Shown: positions 13,283 to 24,259 of the stretch, piece after piece
How positions within the stretch are numbered: position 1 is the stretch's first letter
How the letters are laid out: every line of letters starts with the position of its first letter
Assembly: GCF_963678635.1 (NCBI RefSeq)
Contig: NC_087063.1
Location: 47,674,684-47,738,683, forward strand
DNA length: 64,000 bases
From: Symsagittifera roscoffensis
Lineage: Eukaryota > Xenacoelomorpha > Acoela > Convolutidae
Direction of reading: 5' to 3'
Notes under the pieces: model-generated
Database searches by the model: none
Told to the model about the DNA's origin: nothing
What the model saw: the letters and a program-made list of their open reading frames with translations, nothing else
Position numbers and translations under genes: made by a program

Positions 13283-13684
13283 AACCCTCCGAGATAACCC
13301 TCCGGAGTCAGCTAAGCCCCTTAGCAACCCTCCTTAATAGAATCTTTCCACGCAGCCCTCTGAAGAAGTTAAAATAACTCTACGGAGTGAACTTAGCTTG
13401 TTTTTACATTTTCTGAGACTAGTTGGAGACCCTTTTAAGTTAGGCTTGAAAAATTTTCAAGGAACCCTCCGAAGCAACCCTCCGGAGCGCATTAAGCCTC
13501 TTATTGACCCTCCTTAGTAAACTTAAGGGGAGTCTCTGAAAGTACTTAGGTGACTAAGGTGCCCTCCGAATTAACCCTCCGGAGTAAGCTAATTGTCCTA
13601 ACAACCCTCCGAAATAACCCTCCGGAGTAACTTAAACCCCTTAACAACCCTCCTTAGTGAAGAATTAGAGGCACCCTCCGGGGC
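13283..13684 (+). repeat. Imperfect tandem array built on ACCCTCCG / CTCCGGAGT
   Basis: A composite unit recurs at least four times: AACCCTCCGA, a few bases, AACCCTCCGGAGT, a spacer with CTTAAGCCCCTTA-like sequence, then AACCCTCCTTAGT. The core CTCCGGAG is an 8-bp palindrome, so each unit can form a small hairpin or pair with its neighbours. Spacing is irregular and the units are diverged. Confidence 0.75.
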
Positions 13685-13867
13685 AGTTCGAACGTCGTAA
13701 ATATCCATTTAAGGAAGGAATAGAAGGTCAATTACTAACAAGGTGTAAATTTTGGGAATTTAGGAGCCCATTTGACCTGGAAATTTGCGATCAATTTTGG
13801 ATTCTAGATCGGGTTTATCAGAGGTACCCGAAACAAATTCTTTTCGATTGTTATTTTGGTTGTGTGG

Positions 13868-14022
13868 GTGCCTTGAGCTACTTAATAGGAAAGCTCGAGC
13901 AATCCGGGAACATATAAAAGAACACCTCTGTTAGTGTATTAGGCAGTACACTCTCACTTGAGAAGAAAAGTTGTTCCCTGCTCTCGTGCACTTGGAGCGG
14001 CCCGGGTGAGGGAGAGCTTTTT
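13868..14022 (+). ncRNA. Structured leader RNA unit A
   Basis: I fold this unit by eye into four helices: TTGAGCT (13,873) with AGCTCGA (13,892); GGGAACA (13,906) with TGTTCCC (13,972); AGTGTA (13,933) with TACACT (13,947), closing a loop with TTAGGCA; and GCTCTC (13,980) with GAGAGC (14,012), containing an inner hairpin CACTTGG/CCGGGTG around a 6-base loop. It ends in TTTTT. Unit B repeats the architecture with compensatory changes. I do not recognise the RNA family. A role in packaging, translation initiation or export of the element RNA is possible but not shown. Confidence 0.7.
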
Positions 14023-14050
14023 CATAGATTTTAGAAATTTTCGTTCAGAG

Positions 14051-14203
14051 GTTGTCTTGAGCTACTTAGTCGGACAGCTCGGGCAATCGCAGGACACCTG
14101 AAGGAAGACCTCGGTGAGTTTATTAGGCAAGACACGCTCATTTGTGAAGATAGTGTCCTGGACTTCGTTCCTTTGGAGTGTTCCAATCGAGGGAAGTCTT
14201 TTT
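14051..14203 (+). ncRNA. Structured leader RNA unit B (tandem copy of A)
   Basis: Same order of helices as unit A: TTGAGCT (14,057) with AGCTCGG (14,076); CAGGACAC (14,090) with GTGTCCTG (14,153), where unit A has GGGAACA/TGTTCCC; a TGAG/CTCA stem with the conserved ATTAGGCA loop; and GACTTC (14,161) with GAAGTC (14,193), where unit A has GCTCTC/GAGAGC. The inner TTGG/CCAA hairpin again has a 6-base loop, and TTTTT follows. Both sides of two helices changed while pairing was kept, which is strong evidence for selection on RNA structure. Confidence 0.7.
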
Positions 14204-14625
14204 CTTTAAGACTAAGTTTTATTTATCTATTCTTGAATCATCACTGCTCCTTTACAAAAGATTGTTTGATTTTAACAAAGCAGTGATTTGATACGAGTGT
14301 GGCGGTAAAATTAATACTGAACGAAAGGTCGCTGTCACCTATAGGATATTCTTATCGGATTATCAATTGTGTTTTGTGTATTGATCATATCTTGTGAAAA
14401 TTTTATGATACTGTTATACTAGGTAACTGAGTGGAGTTGGTAATATCTAAACACTAAGCAGGCCCTTTGTGTAGCTTGAGCTGAATTACTTATAGTATCT
14501 CCACGAGATCGAAGGTGTATTTTTGATTTTAGAGGACTCGAGAGGGTAGACTTGGGCAAATTTTTTTTTAAATTTAATTTTGAAACTTGTGCATTTCCGT
14601 GGAACTTTTTGTTTTATCACGTAGC

Positions 14626-17439
14626 ATGCAGCGTAGAGACTCGTTAGGAGCAACAACTAAGATTCCCAGGCTGAGCACGGGGACTACACGAAGATTAAAA
14701 CACGGCGTAGCCGATCCACGGTTAGCAGCATTTCCGACGTTTTTGCTGACGAAGCAAAGACTAAAGGTCAAGCTGGTCTTTCAGTGAGCGGAATGAAACT
14801 GAGAAGCGAGAAGAACCTCGATGGCAATCAAGAGCGGAGCGTTGAGACCGGTAAGGCGAGCGAGACGCTTATGGACCCCTTCGAGGAAGGGGAGCAAACG
14901 CTGATCCGAGACGACTACTACCATCATGCGGACCTGGAAGAGCCAGGCGAGGTCTCTGAACGGGATGAAGTTGAAAGAACGGAGGAGGCATCGAGAGGTC
15001 GAAACGCGAGAAGAATTATTGCTCAGGAGATTGTCCAAGTCAGAAACTAAGTGTAACAAGTGGAGAAAAGAACAATCATTTCTAGTCAACCAGAGCAAGA
15101 ATGCGATGATGTCAAGTATAAGCCCGAGGGAGGAACAAACGAGCTCGAAAGCCAAGAAAAGCTGGAAGTCTTTGTATGATGAGTCACTCTAAACTGAGGG
15201 TTTGTCTTCCAGTGATGACCACCCGGACATAGCTCATTCGGATGTGGACTTCACGCCGAGCCCAAGAAATGATAAGAGCAAGATTGCATTGTCCAACTCG
15301 CCGACCAGGCCGCTGTCTGATGGGATAACCGTAAGAGTCTTCTCGACGTTCGACAACTTGATGACGTTGATGGGCACGCAGAAGGGCTACATCAAGTACC
15401 AGGCTACAACCTCAGTTGACCTCATCTTCTCTGTGTCTCACCCCGGTATCGGGGGCGGCTGGTGATACAAGTGAAAAGTTTGCCGGCGTAATGACAGGCC
15501 TTGAAGAGCTGCGACGGGTCATGACTAAGAGAGTAGATCGAATCGAAGAGAGAGCTCACCAGGGTCAAGAGAGGTTGCGAGATGAGCTAACAAACGTGAA
15601 ATCACAGGCGAGAGTCGATCAGGCCCAATTGATTCGTAACACCGATAAATGCCTAGCAGAGAGCTTGGCTCAAGCAACCAAGGTGTCAGAACAAAGAGAA
15701 GTAAGGATGAGAAGAGAGATCGAGCGACTCTTGAGCGACCATGACAATACTTATGCTCATACGATGACTAACCTGGAGAAACGGTTGGTTGCCAAATATG
15801 ACCTGATGATGCAGAAGCTTGACGAGATCTTAAACGGAGGCAATTGGGAAGAGTTTTCCGCCCCAAGAGAGCGCTCATGCCAGGCAAATGATTGAGACAG
15901 AGCGCGCAGTCATGCCGGGGCCCAGCCAAGTTCGAGAACGAAAAACCAGGGCAGCCCCCTCGAGGCCAGTTTGGACAAACCTGGTCCCGCCGGAAGCGGA
16001 TGCCCCCTGGAGACACGATTGCCCACTGTACCACAAGTCAGATCAGTGCCAGATCTGACTACAGTCTCGAAGGACACAACGATGTATGCCTCAATGTTTG
16101 AGCCCCTGAATAGATATCTTGAAACATTCATCACCAAAATCTCGAAACCACCGAGAGAGGAGAGAGGTCAAGAAGGACACTCAAAAAGCCGAAGTCATAC
16201 AAAGACGAGTCAGATGGCTGCATCGACACCTGGATAGAGGTGATGAAATTACATTTTGAGGAAGAGAATCTCTCAAAGAAACAGGAATGCAGTTCATTGA
16301 CAAGCAACCTAGGGGGTACCGCCCTAAGTTGCGTAATGGCAAAAAGGACTAATGATTGAGATAGCGCTTGCAAGATATTCGACATCTTGCTGAATCGTTT
16401 TGGCTCTGGTGTACAAAGGCATCAAGCTATGGTGAATTTGAAAAGAGGCGTCAAAGAGATGACGAATCCATAGACAAGTTTTTAGATGACCTTGAGTTAC
16501 TCAGCAGGAGGATCAATCCCGATGAGAGAATATCGGAGCGAAACTGGGCAATCGCCTCGAAGTTCATGGATGGAGTAAAAAGTGATGAGCTGAAAACCAT
16601 GCTGGCCACACACTTCACCCTGTTGCTTGACCAGGTGCCCACGCTCGATGATTTGTGTATGAAGTCACGTGAGTACTTGCTCATAAAACCGAGGGCGCAA
16701 AACCGTTACAGCAATTATGGCAACTACAGCGGAACAAACACTGGCGCGAACTCCAGTTGCTATAGATCTTGTGACGACATGGATATGAGGAGGTCATGAG
16801 CAAATTGTGGTTCGATAGACCACCATGTTTCCGCTTGTTCTGCTTACAAACAAAAGATGAAGGCAATAGGCTATTTTCTTGACGACCTTGAGGACCAGGA
16901 AGAGTATGTGAGAGGACTCATAATGAGATATGAACCAAGATGCTTCTTCTGCAACTTGGATGGACATTTCAAGTCGGACTGCACTCAACTCTGGGATGCA
17001 GTAGCGGACGCGAATCATCCCCGCCATGAGGAGGCATTTTCGAGGGTCAAGGCAAGTCGAGCCCGCCTGATGAATGAAGCCGAGTCAAGGAAGAAAGCGG
17101 TGATCACAGACACCTTTACAACCAAAAAGGAGAAAACCTTACCTGATGAAGCTATTGCTTTGAGCCTGGAGGCTGAGTCAACCGGCGCGCTCAAGGTGGA
17201 TTATGGCCTAGCGGCACGGACCGCCTTACAGAAAGTCCAGCAAGAGTTGGCCACCAAAGAGGCTGAGCAATGGGTAAGGTCAGAATTAGAGAACACAGAG
17301 CGACGTGAGAAACTTGACATTCTGGGAAGATCGACGAAGAAAGAGGATAACAAGAAACCCAGGAAAGAGGGTCTAAAGCTGAATGTCATCTCGGGGAAAA
17401 TCTTCGGCATGACAATGTCGATTATATCCGTCGCTGGGA
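14626..17439 (+). pseudogene. Family B gag, frameshifted
   Basis: The start is set at the ATG at 14,626 (MQRRDSLGATTKIP...), the first codon of the longest collinear reading. The frame is lost near 14,745, again between 15,050 and 15,420, and near 16,200, with several single stops. Visible parts are an Arg/Thr/Glu-rich N-terminus, a Glu/Arg-rich coiled-coil-like segment (about 15,480-15,840), a capsid-type segment with FEKRRQRDDESIDKFLDDLE (16,438 onward), and two zinc knuckles. In knuckle 1 the first Cys codon has become TGA (16,797), leaving X-X2-Cys-X4-His-X4-Cys. Knuckle 2 (CFFCNLDGHFKSDC, about 16,943-16,984) is intact. Gag ends abruptly at an internal deletion at about 17,437. Confidence 0.85.
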
Positions 17440-18816
17440 TTGTTCCAGTGGAAGAGGATGCCGTTCGGATTGTGCAACGCGGCGGCCACATTCCAGCGAC
17501 TGATGGCCCAGGCACTCACGAGCGTCACTAAGAAATACGGGAATCTCTTCATGTGTTATGTCGATGATGTTGTGATTGCAACACCAACCTTAGAAGACCA
17601 CATAGAGAGGTTGGATGAGGTGTTTTCTTGCATGAAGCAGGCGGGTCTGAAATGTAAACCCTCTAAGTGTGAAATCCTCAGAGATTCCATAAAGTATCTG
17701 GGCCGCCTGATGGATTAACATGGAGTGAGACCAGATCCTGAAGCGGTTGAAGCGGTGCTGACCTGGAAGGCACCTAAAACAGATACACAGCTGATGAGTT
17801 TTTTGGGATTCGCTAATTATTATGGAGAGTTCATCAAGGGATATGCTGACAAAATATACCCCATGCAGTGGTTGATGAGAAACAAGGGCAAAAAGTTCAC
17901 TTGGATTGATGAGGCACAATCGGGCATACTTCACCAAGAACAAGAGTGGAACGGGAGAACCGTTCTCCGACCAATAGCCTATGAAAGTAAGGTCTTGAGC
18001 GACACTGAAATGAAATGCAGTGCACCAAAAGCGGATATGTTTGCGGTGATTACATTCGTGGAAAAATACAGAGGCTTCTTAGGGAGTGCTCCCTTTAAGT
18101 TGCGTGTGGACAATCGTGTTATTGCCTGGCTAAAAACCTATTCATTGGACCAAAGCTATATTGGTCGTTGGATCGTGCGCCTTGATGGATACCACATAAT
18201 CATAGAGCCTCGAACCGGTGATCAGCACCAGAATGCCGATAGCCTCAGCAAAAAGACGGAATTTTATGAGCAACTAGAAGAGAGGCGGGCCAGCCAAGCG
18301 GAGGTTAAGGATGGATTTTCATTCTTGGACAAAGAAACCTACGACGAATTGCCACTCACTAGATGGCTCGAGAAGTCAGGGCATCCCACACCAGGACATC
18401 CCGAATTTCCCGTGGAAGTTGCTGCGGAGATAAAAATGTTGTCGCAAGGAGATCCAGTCCCGTTGGACTTGCTGGTCCGATCAAACCTGGTTCAGCAGAA
18501 ACTGACCAGGCTGGGCATCAACAGCATAGCCCTACTGAACAAGACGGTGAACGTGGCACCGGATGTCATGTTGAAACTCCGTGACCTGCTAGCCAGAGAG
18601 GTTGAACGGCATGATCCTGAGTGGATGGAGACCATTCAGCGGTTGACCATCACTGAAAGAACGGAGAAAATGCCGGTAACCATCCGGAGTCGGGATGTTG
18701 CACGGGACTGCCGGTCGATAATGAATCAGCTAGTGAACTCAATGCCCAAGGATGTCGTGTTGAGGACTTCGTGCACGGAACATAGGGAAGCAGCAAACGT
18801 TCAAACCACTGAGTAA
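17440..18816 (+). pseudogene. Family B pol: RT C-terminal half and RNase H, internally deleted
   Basis: The frame opens mid-RT at FQWKRMPFGLCNAAATFQ and continues through the active site Tyr-Val-Asp-Asp (about 17,560). A TAA interrupts at 17,716-17,718, then the same frame runs on through the thumb/connection motif MSFLGFANYYGEF. RNase H follows, but WIDEAQ is joined directly to SGILHQEQEWNG, so the segment that should hold the first catalytic Asp is missing. Later RNase H motifs (LRVDNR, DQHQNADSLSK) remain. Protease, the RT fingers and the first RT catalytic Asp are absent, so gag was joined to RT by deletion. Confidence 0.9.
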
Positions 18817-20650
18817 GTCAAAGTCAAGTCAAAATCCAGCGTGATGAAAAAATAGTTCAATTCACCGAGGCACAACAAAAGTACGAGCCGTGCTGAGACA
18901 GCTCATCTGGAGACGAGGCATTTTCCGGGGAGTCATGCGTTTTCGGGCCGGGACAAGACGACTTGTCCGGGGAGTCGAATTCAAGGCGTCCAAGGGACAG
19001 ATTTTTGTCCGTGGAGTTGAGAAACATCACAGACAATTTGGAGTGTAATGATGTAGAATCCGCCGGCTCGAGTGATGACTCAGGGACTCAGTCCTGGGGT
19101 ATACATCGAAAACTACTTCCAATTCTGATGTCTCCGAGATTGCGATTCATTCCTTGTTGGTGGAATGGAAACAAAGCGGGTTGTACCGGGAAATGAATCA
19201 GGACCCGGACAGAGACAGGTATACCTCCGATGAGGAGGGCACTGTAGTGGATAATGCCGAAGATGAGCTTGCACTGATAGCAGTGTCGAAAATCCCATTC
19301 AGACTACTTCCACATGGTACGGTCGTCCGTACCAACCTGGAATCATCTGTGCAGGAAGCAACACCTTTGAAGAAGATATGGTGTGTCAAGTTGATGGATG
19401 ATGTCCATGCCCCGGAGTTATTAAGCGGACACTCAAACGTGGTAAAGACGTATCTGAAAGCCAGATACCGGCTGTCGGATCTCTTATGGGCTCAACGAAA
19501 TGATAGAAGGACGAGAAATCTGAAGAGATGGATCGAGAACGGAGCACCTGATAAAGGAGATCTAGAGGAAGACAGCTATTAGATCTTCAAGCAATTCTAT
19601 ATGAAGAGAAAAGATATGTTGTACTCGAATAAAGACGGAGTTGTAGCCTGTAAACGCACGAACTGCTCTTTCGTTCACATGATCAGATGGGCCATCAAGG
19701 CGTGGACAAAGTGTACAGCAGGATACAGGAACGATTCGAATGGCCTGTATTAAAGAAGGCTTGTGAAAGGTGGATCTCTGCATGCTTGTCGTGTCAACAG
19801 GCGAAAAATCCCAGGAAACTGAGGTTCCCCTGCAGTCAATAGAGTCACCATGATTCAACAAAGTGGTACAAATTCATCATCAGAAGATATGCATGACAGC
19901 GATGGGCTACAATCAAGTGCTGATAATGATTGATCATTTCACGAAATACGCAAAGGCAGCACCCTGCATAACAGCGTCAGCGGAAGAAACGTGCAATCAT
20001 GGATAAATGTATAGATAGCGAGACACGGCTGCCCTATCACATTCCAATCAGACAAAAGCAAAGCATTCGTGGGTGATCTCACGAAGGAGTTAATGAAGAG
20101 GCCTAGTTGACACGAATGGCCTAGTTGAAAGGCAAAATCGCACGTTGGTAATCATGTTGAGAGTTTTTTGCTCACGCTACATGGATGACTGGGATAGACA
20201 CTTGCCGCAAGTGATGGGCGCTTCTAACAGCACAGAACATTCTACCACGGGAATAAGTCCGCATAAGATGCTAACTGGTCACGAGGAAGCTCTTCCGATA
20301 ACATTCTTCTACCCTAAGTACAATTGAAAGAAAACAGCACCGCAAACGTACGTGGGTGATGTTATTAGAAGACAGCAGAACCTCAATGACTTATGCAGGA
20401 GGAACACACAACAGGCGCAAATCAGACAAAAAAGGAGATTTGATAAAAGGACTGCGGATGCAAAAGCCTACCCGGTTGGAGATTATGTCTGGGTGTTCCA
20501 GGAAGTGGTACCACCAAAACGAACAACCACCAAAACGAACTGGTACCACGACTTACTGAAAAAAATGGCGTGGTCCATTCGAAATAACTGAAGTACACCA
20601 AGGGTTCGTTTTTATCGATTGAGCACCGGACGAGCAGCTCATTACGAAAA
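18817..20650 (+). pseudogene. Family B pol: linker and integrase
   Basis: A frame-shifting linker (18,817-19,150) encodes repeated (Phe/Leu)-Ser-Gly-Glu words from TCCGGGGAGT repeats. A readable segment, 19,154-19,582, precedes the integrase HHCC zinc-binding module, His-Asp-Gln-Met-Gly-His then Cys-Leu-Ser-Cys (about 19,676-19,798). The catalytic core keeps MIDHFTKYA (first Asp) and FQSD (second Asp), but the segment between FQSD and NGLVERQNR (the Glu region, about 20,120) is deleted and stops intervene. A GPY/F-type motif, Trp-Arg-Gly-Pro-Phe, lies near 20,566-20,580. The product cannot be active. Confidence 0.85.
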
Positions 20651-21446
20651 CATCAAACCTCACAATGCCTCAACAGAGGACTGGTGCATCCCAGCTCGCA
20701 TGCAAGAGGGAGACTATTTGATAGTGGATCCTGCCTGCGAGGTGAATGAAAGAGGCACGCGTGGCAAAAACGACGGGAATGAGGTGGTAGATGGTTGCGA
20801 TCTACCACTGGACCTAGAATTGACCGAGCGAGTGGAGGTGGATGACGAAAATCTACCTTATGCCGAAGAGGATTGTGACTGACCAAAACAAACTGAAGTT
20901 GACAAAGGTGTACATCCTGACTTTCCCTTCACCATGGAAACACGTCAAAGCAAAAGATGGAAAAGGATGAAGAAGTAAATTCCGTATGGCGAGGATTTTG
21001 TCATAGACAGGATAGTTTTAAGCGACATGATGGAGTCGGTAGTGGGACTTGACGAAGTGCTGGTGCCACAAAAGATCGACCTAGTCAACGATATGGAGCG
21101 GGATTGAATAGACGATTGCTCTGAACCGGAAAGAGAATTCGAACATGAGACTGAACAGATGCCTGATCAAGAAATGACAAATCTGCGAATACTCAAATGG
21201 CTCCATGATCTGCCAACAGACCCGAAAGAGACCATACTGTTGATTCAAGGGGTCGGCCTAAACTGCATCAAATATATCAGTCACGACAATACTGATGGTC
21301 CTTTACACGTTTCAGATTCCAATCGCGATCTGCTCTATTTTGGGCGATCGACGGGGGCGTCGATGGATATTTTTGTCCGGGGAGTGGGGCTAGGATTCAC
21401 CCACACCAAAAATCTGAGTGGATCCTGCCTGCGAGGTGAATTTTAA
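20619..21446 (+). pseudogene. Family B pol C-terminal acidic tail
   Basis: Downstream of the GPY/F-like motif, frames alternate through an acidic, hydrophilic tail (RLSTGRAAHYENIKPHNAS, then Glu/Asp-rich text) that ends near 21,446. The 25-bp word AGTGGATCCTGCCTGCGAGG (first 20 bases) occurs at 20,723 and 21,417, and ATTCACCCACACCAAAAA occurs at 21,395 and again at about 21,447. These show small segmental duplications at the end of pol. No domain is recognised in the tail. Confidence 0.65.
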
Positions 21447-22469
21447 TTCACCCACACCAAAAAAATTAAAATTGGCTAGGGAAACTGGAGAGCTGGAAAC
21501 GGAGAGCGAAAATGCTAAAAAAAACCACCAATCGGACGGGTTTTTGAATCTTACTTTGATCTACCAAACCACTACTCAAACAATGTCGCCGTCACGGACA
21601 GCAATTTTATACTCACCGAACGTACGTGCGCCATAGGAATAACTGCGGATGTAAGCTATAAGACAGCACTATTAGCCGACTTTAAGAGAGAGTATAAGAA
21701 TATCGAGTTTTTGTGGAAGCGGAGGCCTTGTGTGGGAGGGATGATAGCGCTGCCCCTGTCGCATCATAGATACCAGAGAAATATTTGTGTTTTCTTGTAA
21801 CTAAGGCCACTGACAAGCAACATGTAAATCCCGAAAACTTGGAGCTGGCCTTAACTCGACTTAGAGATTTCCTGGTTGAGAGAGGAATGACCTCACTCTC
21901 TTTACCAGTTTATGATCCCAATAGGGGAAAACTGCAATCGAGAGAGCTGTATGCCCTCGTATAAGTAATGTTTTCAGAGACAGACATACTTATTTAAAAA
22001 ATATTATCTGAGCATATGCTAGAGCCACATTAGGTGTTGAGTCGTCTTTGTTAGGTTTGCACTTTAGGCACTATGATTAGGTTTTAGGTTAACTATTAGA
22101 GATTCGATTGTTATGTGATAGTGTTGATGTGTGGTATTTGTGTGTTATGTGATTGTTAGGTTATGTTTCATCTGATGTTCTTGTCATGAAAACCTGGAAC
22201 ACTTCAGGTAAGAAAGGTGACAGCGCTCATTTGTGTTATCTTGACAAGATCGCAGCTGGACGATCCACCTTGGTGCTAGTTTTTAAATCAAGAACGAAAG
22301 AGAGTTTCAATGGATTGTTTTTAAAAGATGTGAATGATGTTTTATCTCAGAAGAGGAACAGCCTGGAATGATGGTTCTAAATCGTGACTTGTTTTTTAGA
22401 TCTTGATTGATCCCACTTTGCTTATTGACAACACTTTGCGACTTTGCGACAACACATACACGAAGAAAC
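21447..22469. other. Spacer between family B pol and the cargo ORFs
   Basis: This is about 1 kb with no supported gene. Short coding-like remnants continue to about 21,960 (for example around LAFTRLRDFL-type words near 21,850) but stops are frequent. From 21,970 it is T-rich with GTTAG/GTGAT repeats. The 72-codon ORF at 22,153-22,371 has no recognisable features. Confidence 0.5.
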
Positions 22470-24259
22470 ATGAGTGACACGAACGACTTGATGGATTTCA
22501 ACTCAGCGAGCCTAGGAACGACTCTAGGCCAGATATACCAATGCCTGGTGGATTGCAATTTCTCACTAGAAGACCCGGAGTAGGCGATGATCACCGTCGC
22601 ACTCTTGAATGCAATGGGAAGAGAAGGCCGTGGTGACCGCCCCAGGGAAGTGGTCTTAATGTTGGCCTACGGCGAGTCCGGGACTGCCGAGAGAGGCCGA
22701 AACCGACTGATGAGATGGCGGCGAGGAGAAATTTCTGGCCATGACCTGGCTCATGAGCCGGGAGTAGGTGAGCAGAGGGATCACGGGCTAGGTGAGATAC
22801 CCTTGCCTGTTCGACCAGTGCAGCCTCTTATCGGAGCGAAACGATCACGTAATGGGCCGGACCCGTCGCACTCAGCAGATTCTCCAACGGTTGCTCCTCC
22901 ACAGAAGAGAGTAAAGATGAGTGAGATGGAGATTCAGACATCGGAGACTATTGAGACGTTGGAAAAAAAAAATGGACCAGAGGTAGCTGTATGCCAAGTT
23001 GGAGGACTACAAGGCATTAGCTCCAGAAAGATACGAGTGGAAGAAGAAATTCGAGGAGACACGAATAGCTCTCATAGAGGAAGAGATAAGACACCTGAAA
23101 GAGTTATATAAATGCGAGGGTGAGCCAAGTGTTACCGGATGCTCTGGCAACGATGAACTCCTCGGGTGGATCCAGGGACACACGTCCCAGGACGAAGGCA
23201 CAAGAGCAGTGCGCCCCGAGGAAGCCCGAGGATCCTCAACCGACATCACAATCTGTCTCCAACTCGAGGATAACGATATCGGATCCTTCAGATACCTACT
23301 TTGCTCCTCAGATTCAGGAGTTATTCAATAAGGTAGCCAGAGCGACGATGGATGGGATCAACAGGACATTGAGTAGCTCGGAATGAACGTCACGGACCAT
23401 AGTGCCGACGGGACCCGCACGTGGCCAGACTGCTTTGAGATCTCGCATAGTGGATATCAGAAAGAATTTAGCGGTACGCAGTTTATTCGTTCAAGTAGCT
23501 GCAGAGCATCCTCGAGGCTGTTTGAACGGCATGAGCTGGAACCCTGACATAAGCAACCAGGCAATTCCTCCAGGGAGTCGTCATTTGGTTGTTGGAGACA
23601 GCCTGGCGAGGGATCTGAACGAGATCTTTGTGAGTGGTCAGACCACTGTTCTATCTTTTGGAGGGGCCTCCGTGGCTCAGGGCATTAAAATGATTGAATT
23701 CCGGGGCGAGGATCACTTAGATTTACTGGAGATATTGCTCGGTACCAATGACGTTTCAAGGGTCCCTGTTACCCCAGAAGGCAAGTGGGAGCCCTTACTA
23801 GTCTGCCTTTCGAACGAACTAAAGGAGAAGTACAGACCCCGACTCGTGGTGCTGTGCAGAATACCGCAGAAGCGGGAGGTGGGCACACCAGTGGCGGACT
23901 TCATGAATGGCAACGTGACCCGATGGAACGATATGACCCGCAGTCTGGTTGGAAGCAATCCTAGCGAGCTGCGACTCATGGATCTTGAGAATACGCTGCG
24001 CATGACTGATCATCTCGAACTCACCACAGATGGGATACACTTCAATACTCAGCAAGAGAGACGCTGGATAAATGACGTGTTCCAGACACAGATAGAGGAA
24101 ATGGAGCAAGAATTGAGGACAACCGACTCACTGGCTCGGACCAGTTCGACTGGAGGAGGTAGAGTGAGGGGTAATGTGCCAAAACCACTCGCCAATCGCC
24201 TCGGGCACCTGGCAAGGGAAACGGGTGGAACCGCTACAACAAGCTCAGCTGTGAGATAA
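22470..24259 (+). pseudogene. Cargo ORF 1 of family B: charged N-terminus plus SGNH/GDSL hydrolase-like domain
   Basis: The ATG at 22,470 opens MSDTNDLMDFNSASLGTT. Reading moves from frame 0 (TAG near 22,581) to frame 1 near 22,980 and to frame 2 near 23,150, with a TGA at 23,384; the pieces are collinear. The N-terminal part is charged and Pro/Ser-rich. The C-terminal part (about 23,560-24,070) shows the four SGNH blocks: Gly-Asp-Ser in VVGDSLARD, Gly-Gly in LSFGGAS, Gly-Thr-Asn-Asp in ILLGTND and Asp-Gly-Ile-His in TTDGIHFN. Numbering from the GTG at 23,402, these are S67, G87/88, N116 and D210-H213. Members of this fold are esterases, lipases or acetyl-xylan esterases; the substrate here is unknown. 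All catalytic positions are kept although the ORF is broken. Confidence 0.8.

Larger units (their letters stand above)
11482..14625 (+). other. Long family B leader (5' untranslated region)
   Basis: More than 3.1 kb separate the LTR from the first gag codon and no convincing ORF is present. The 80-codon Lys-rich ORF at 11,711-11,953 looks like translated A-rich sequence. A candidate primer binding site, TGGCGCTCCTGGGTGGGCC, lies at 11,494-11,512, but 12 bases from the LTR end is far for a primer site, so I hold it weakly. ACCCTCCGG and its complement CCGGAGGGT recur along the leader (near 11,556, 11,689, 12,061, 12,706 and 12,767, and densely at 13,283-13,684), which would allow long-range pairing in the RNA. 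Two structured RNA units follow. Confidence 0.6.

Noticed and set aside
13868-13905. Similarity of unit A to an SRP Alu-domain or tRNA-like RNA
   Set aside because: Only a short GAGCTACT word is shared. The helix order differs and no A/B box pair is convincing.
14781-15155. 124-codon minus-strand ORF opposite family B gag
   Set aside because: It is a shadow of the sense gag text, whose collinear order continues on the plus strand.
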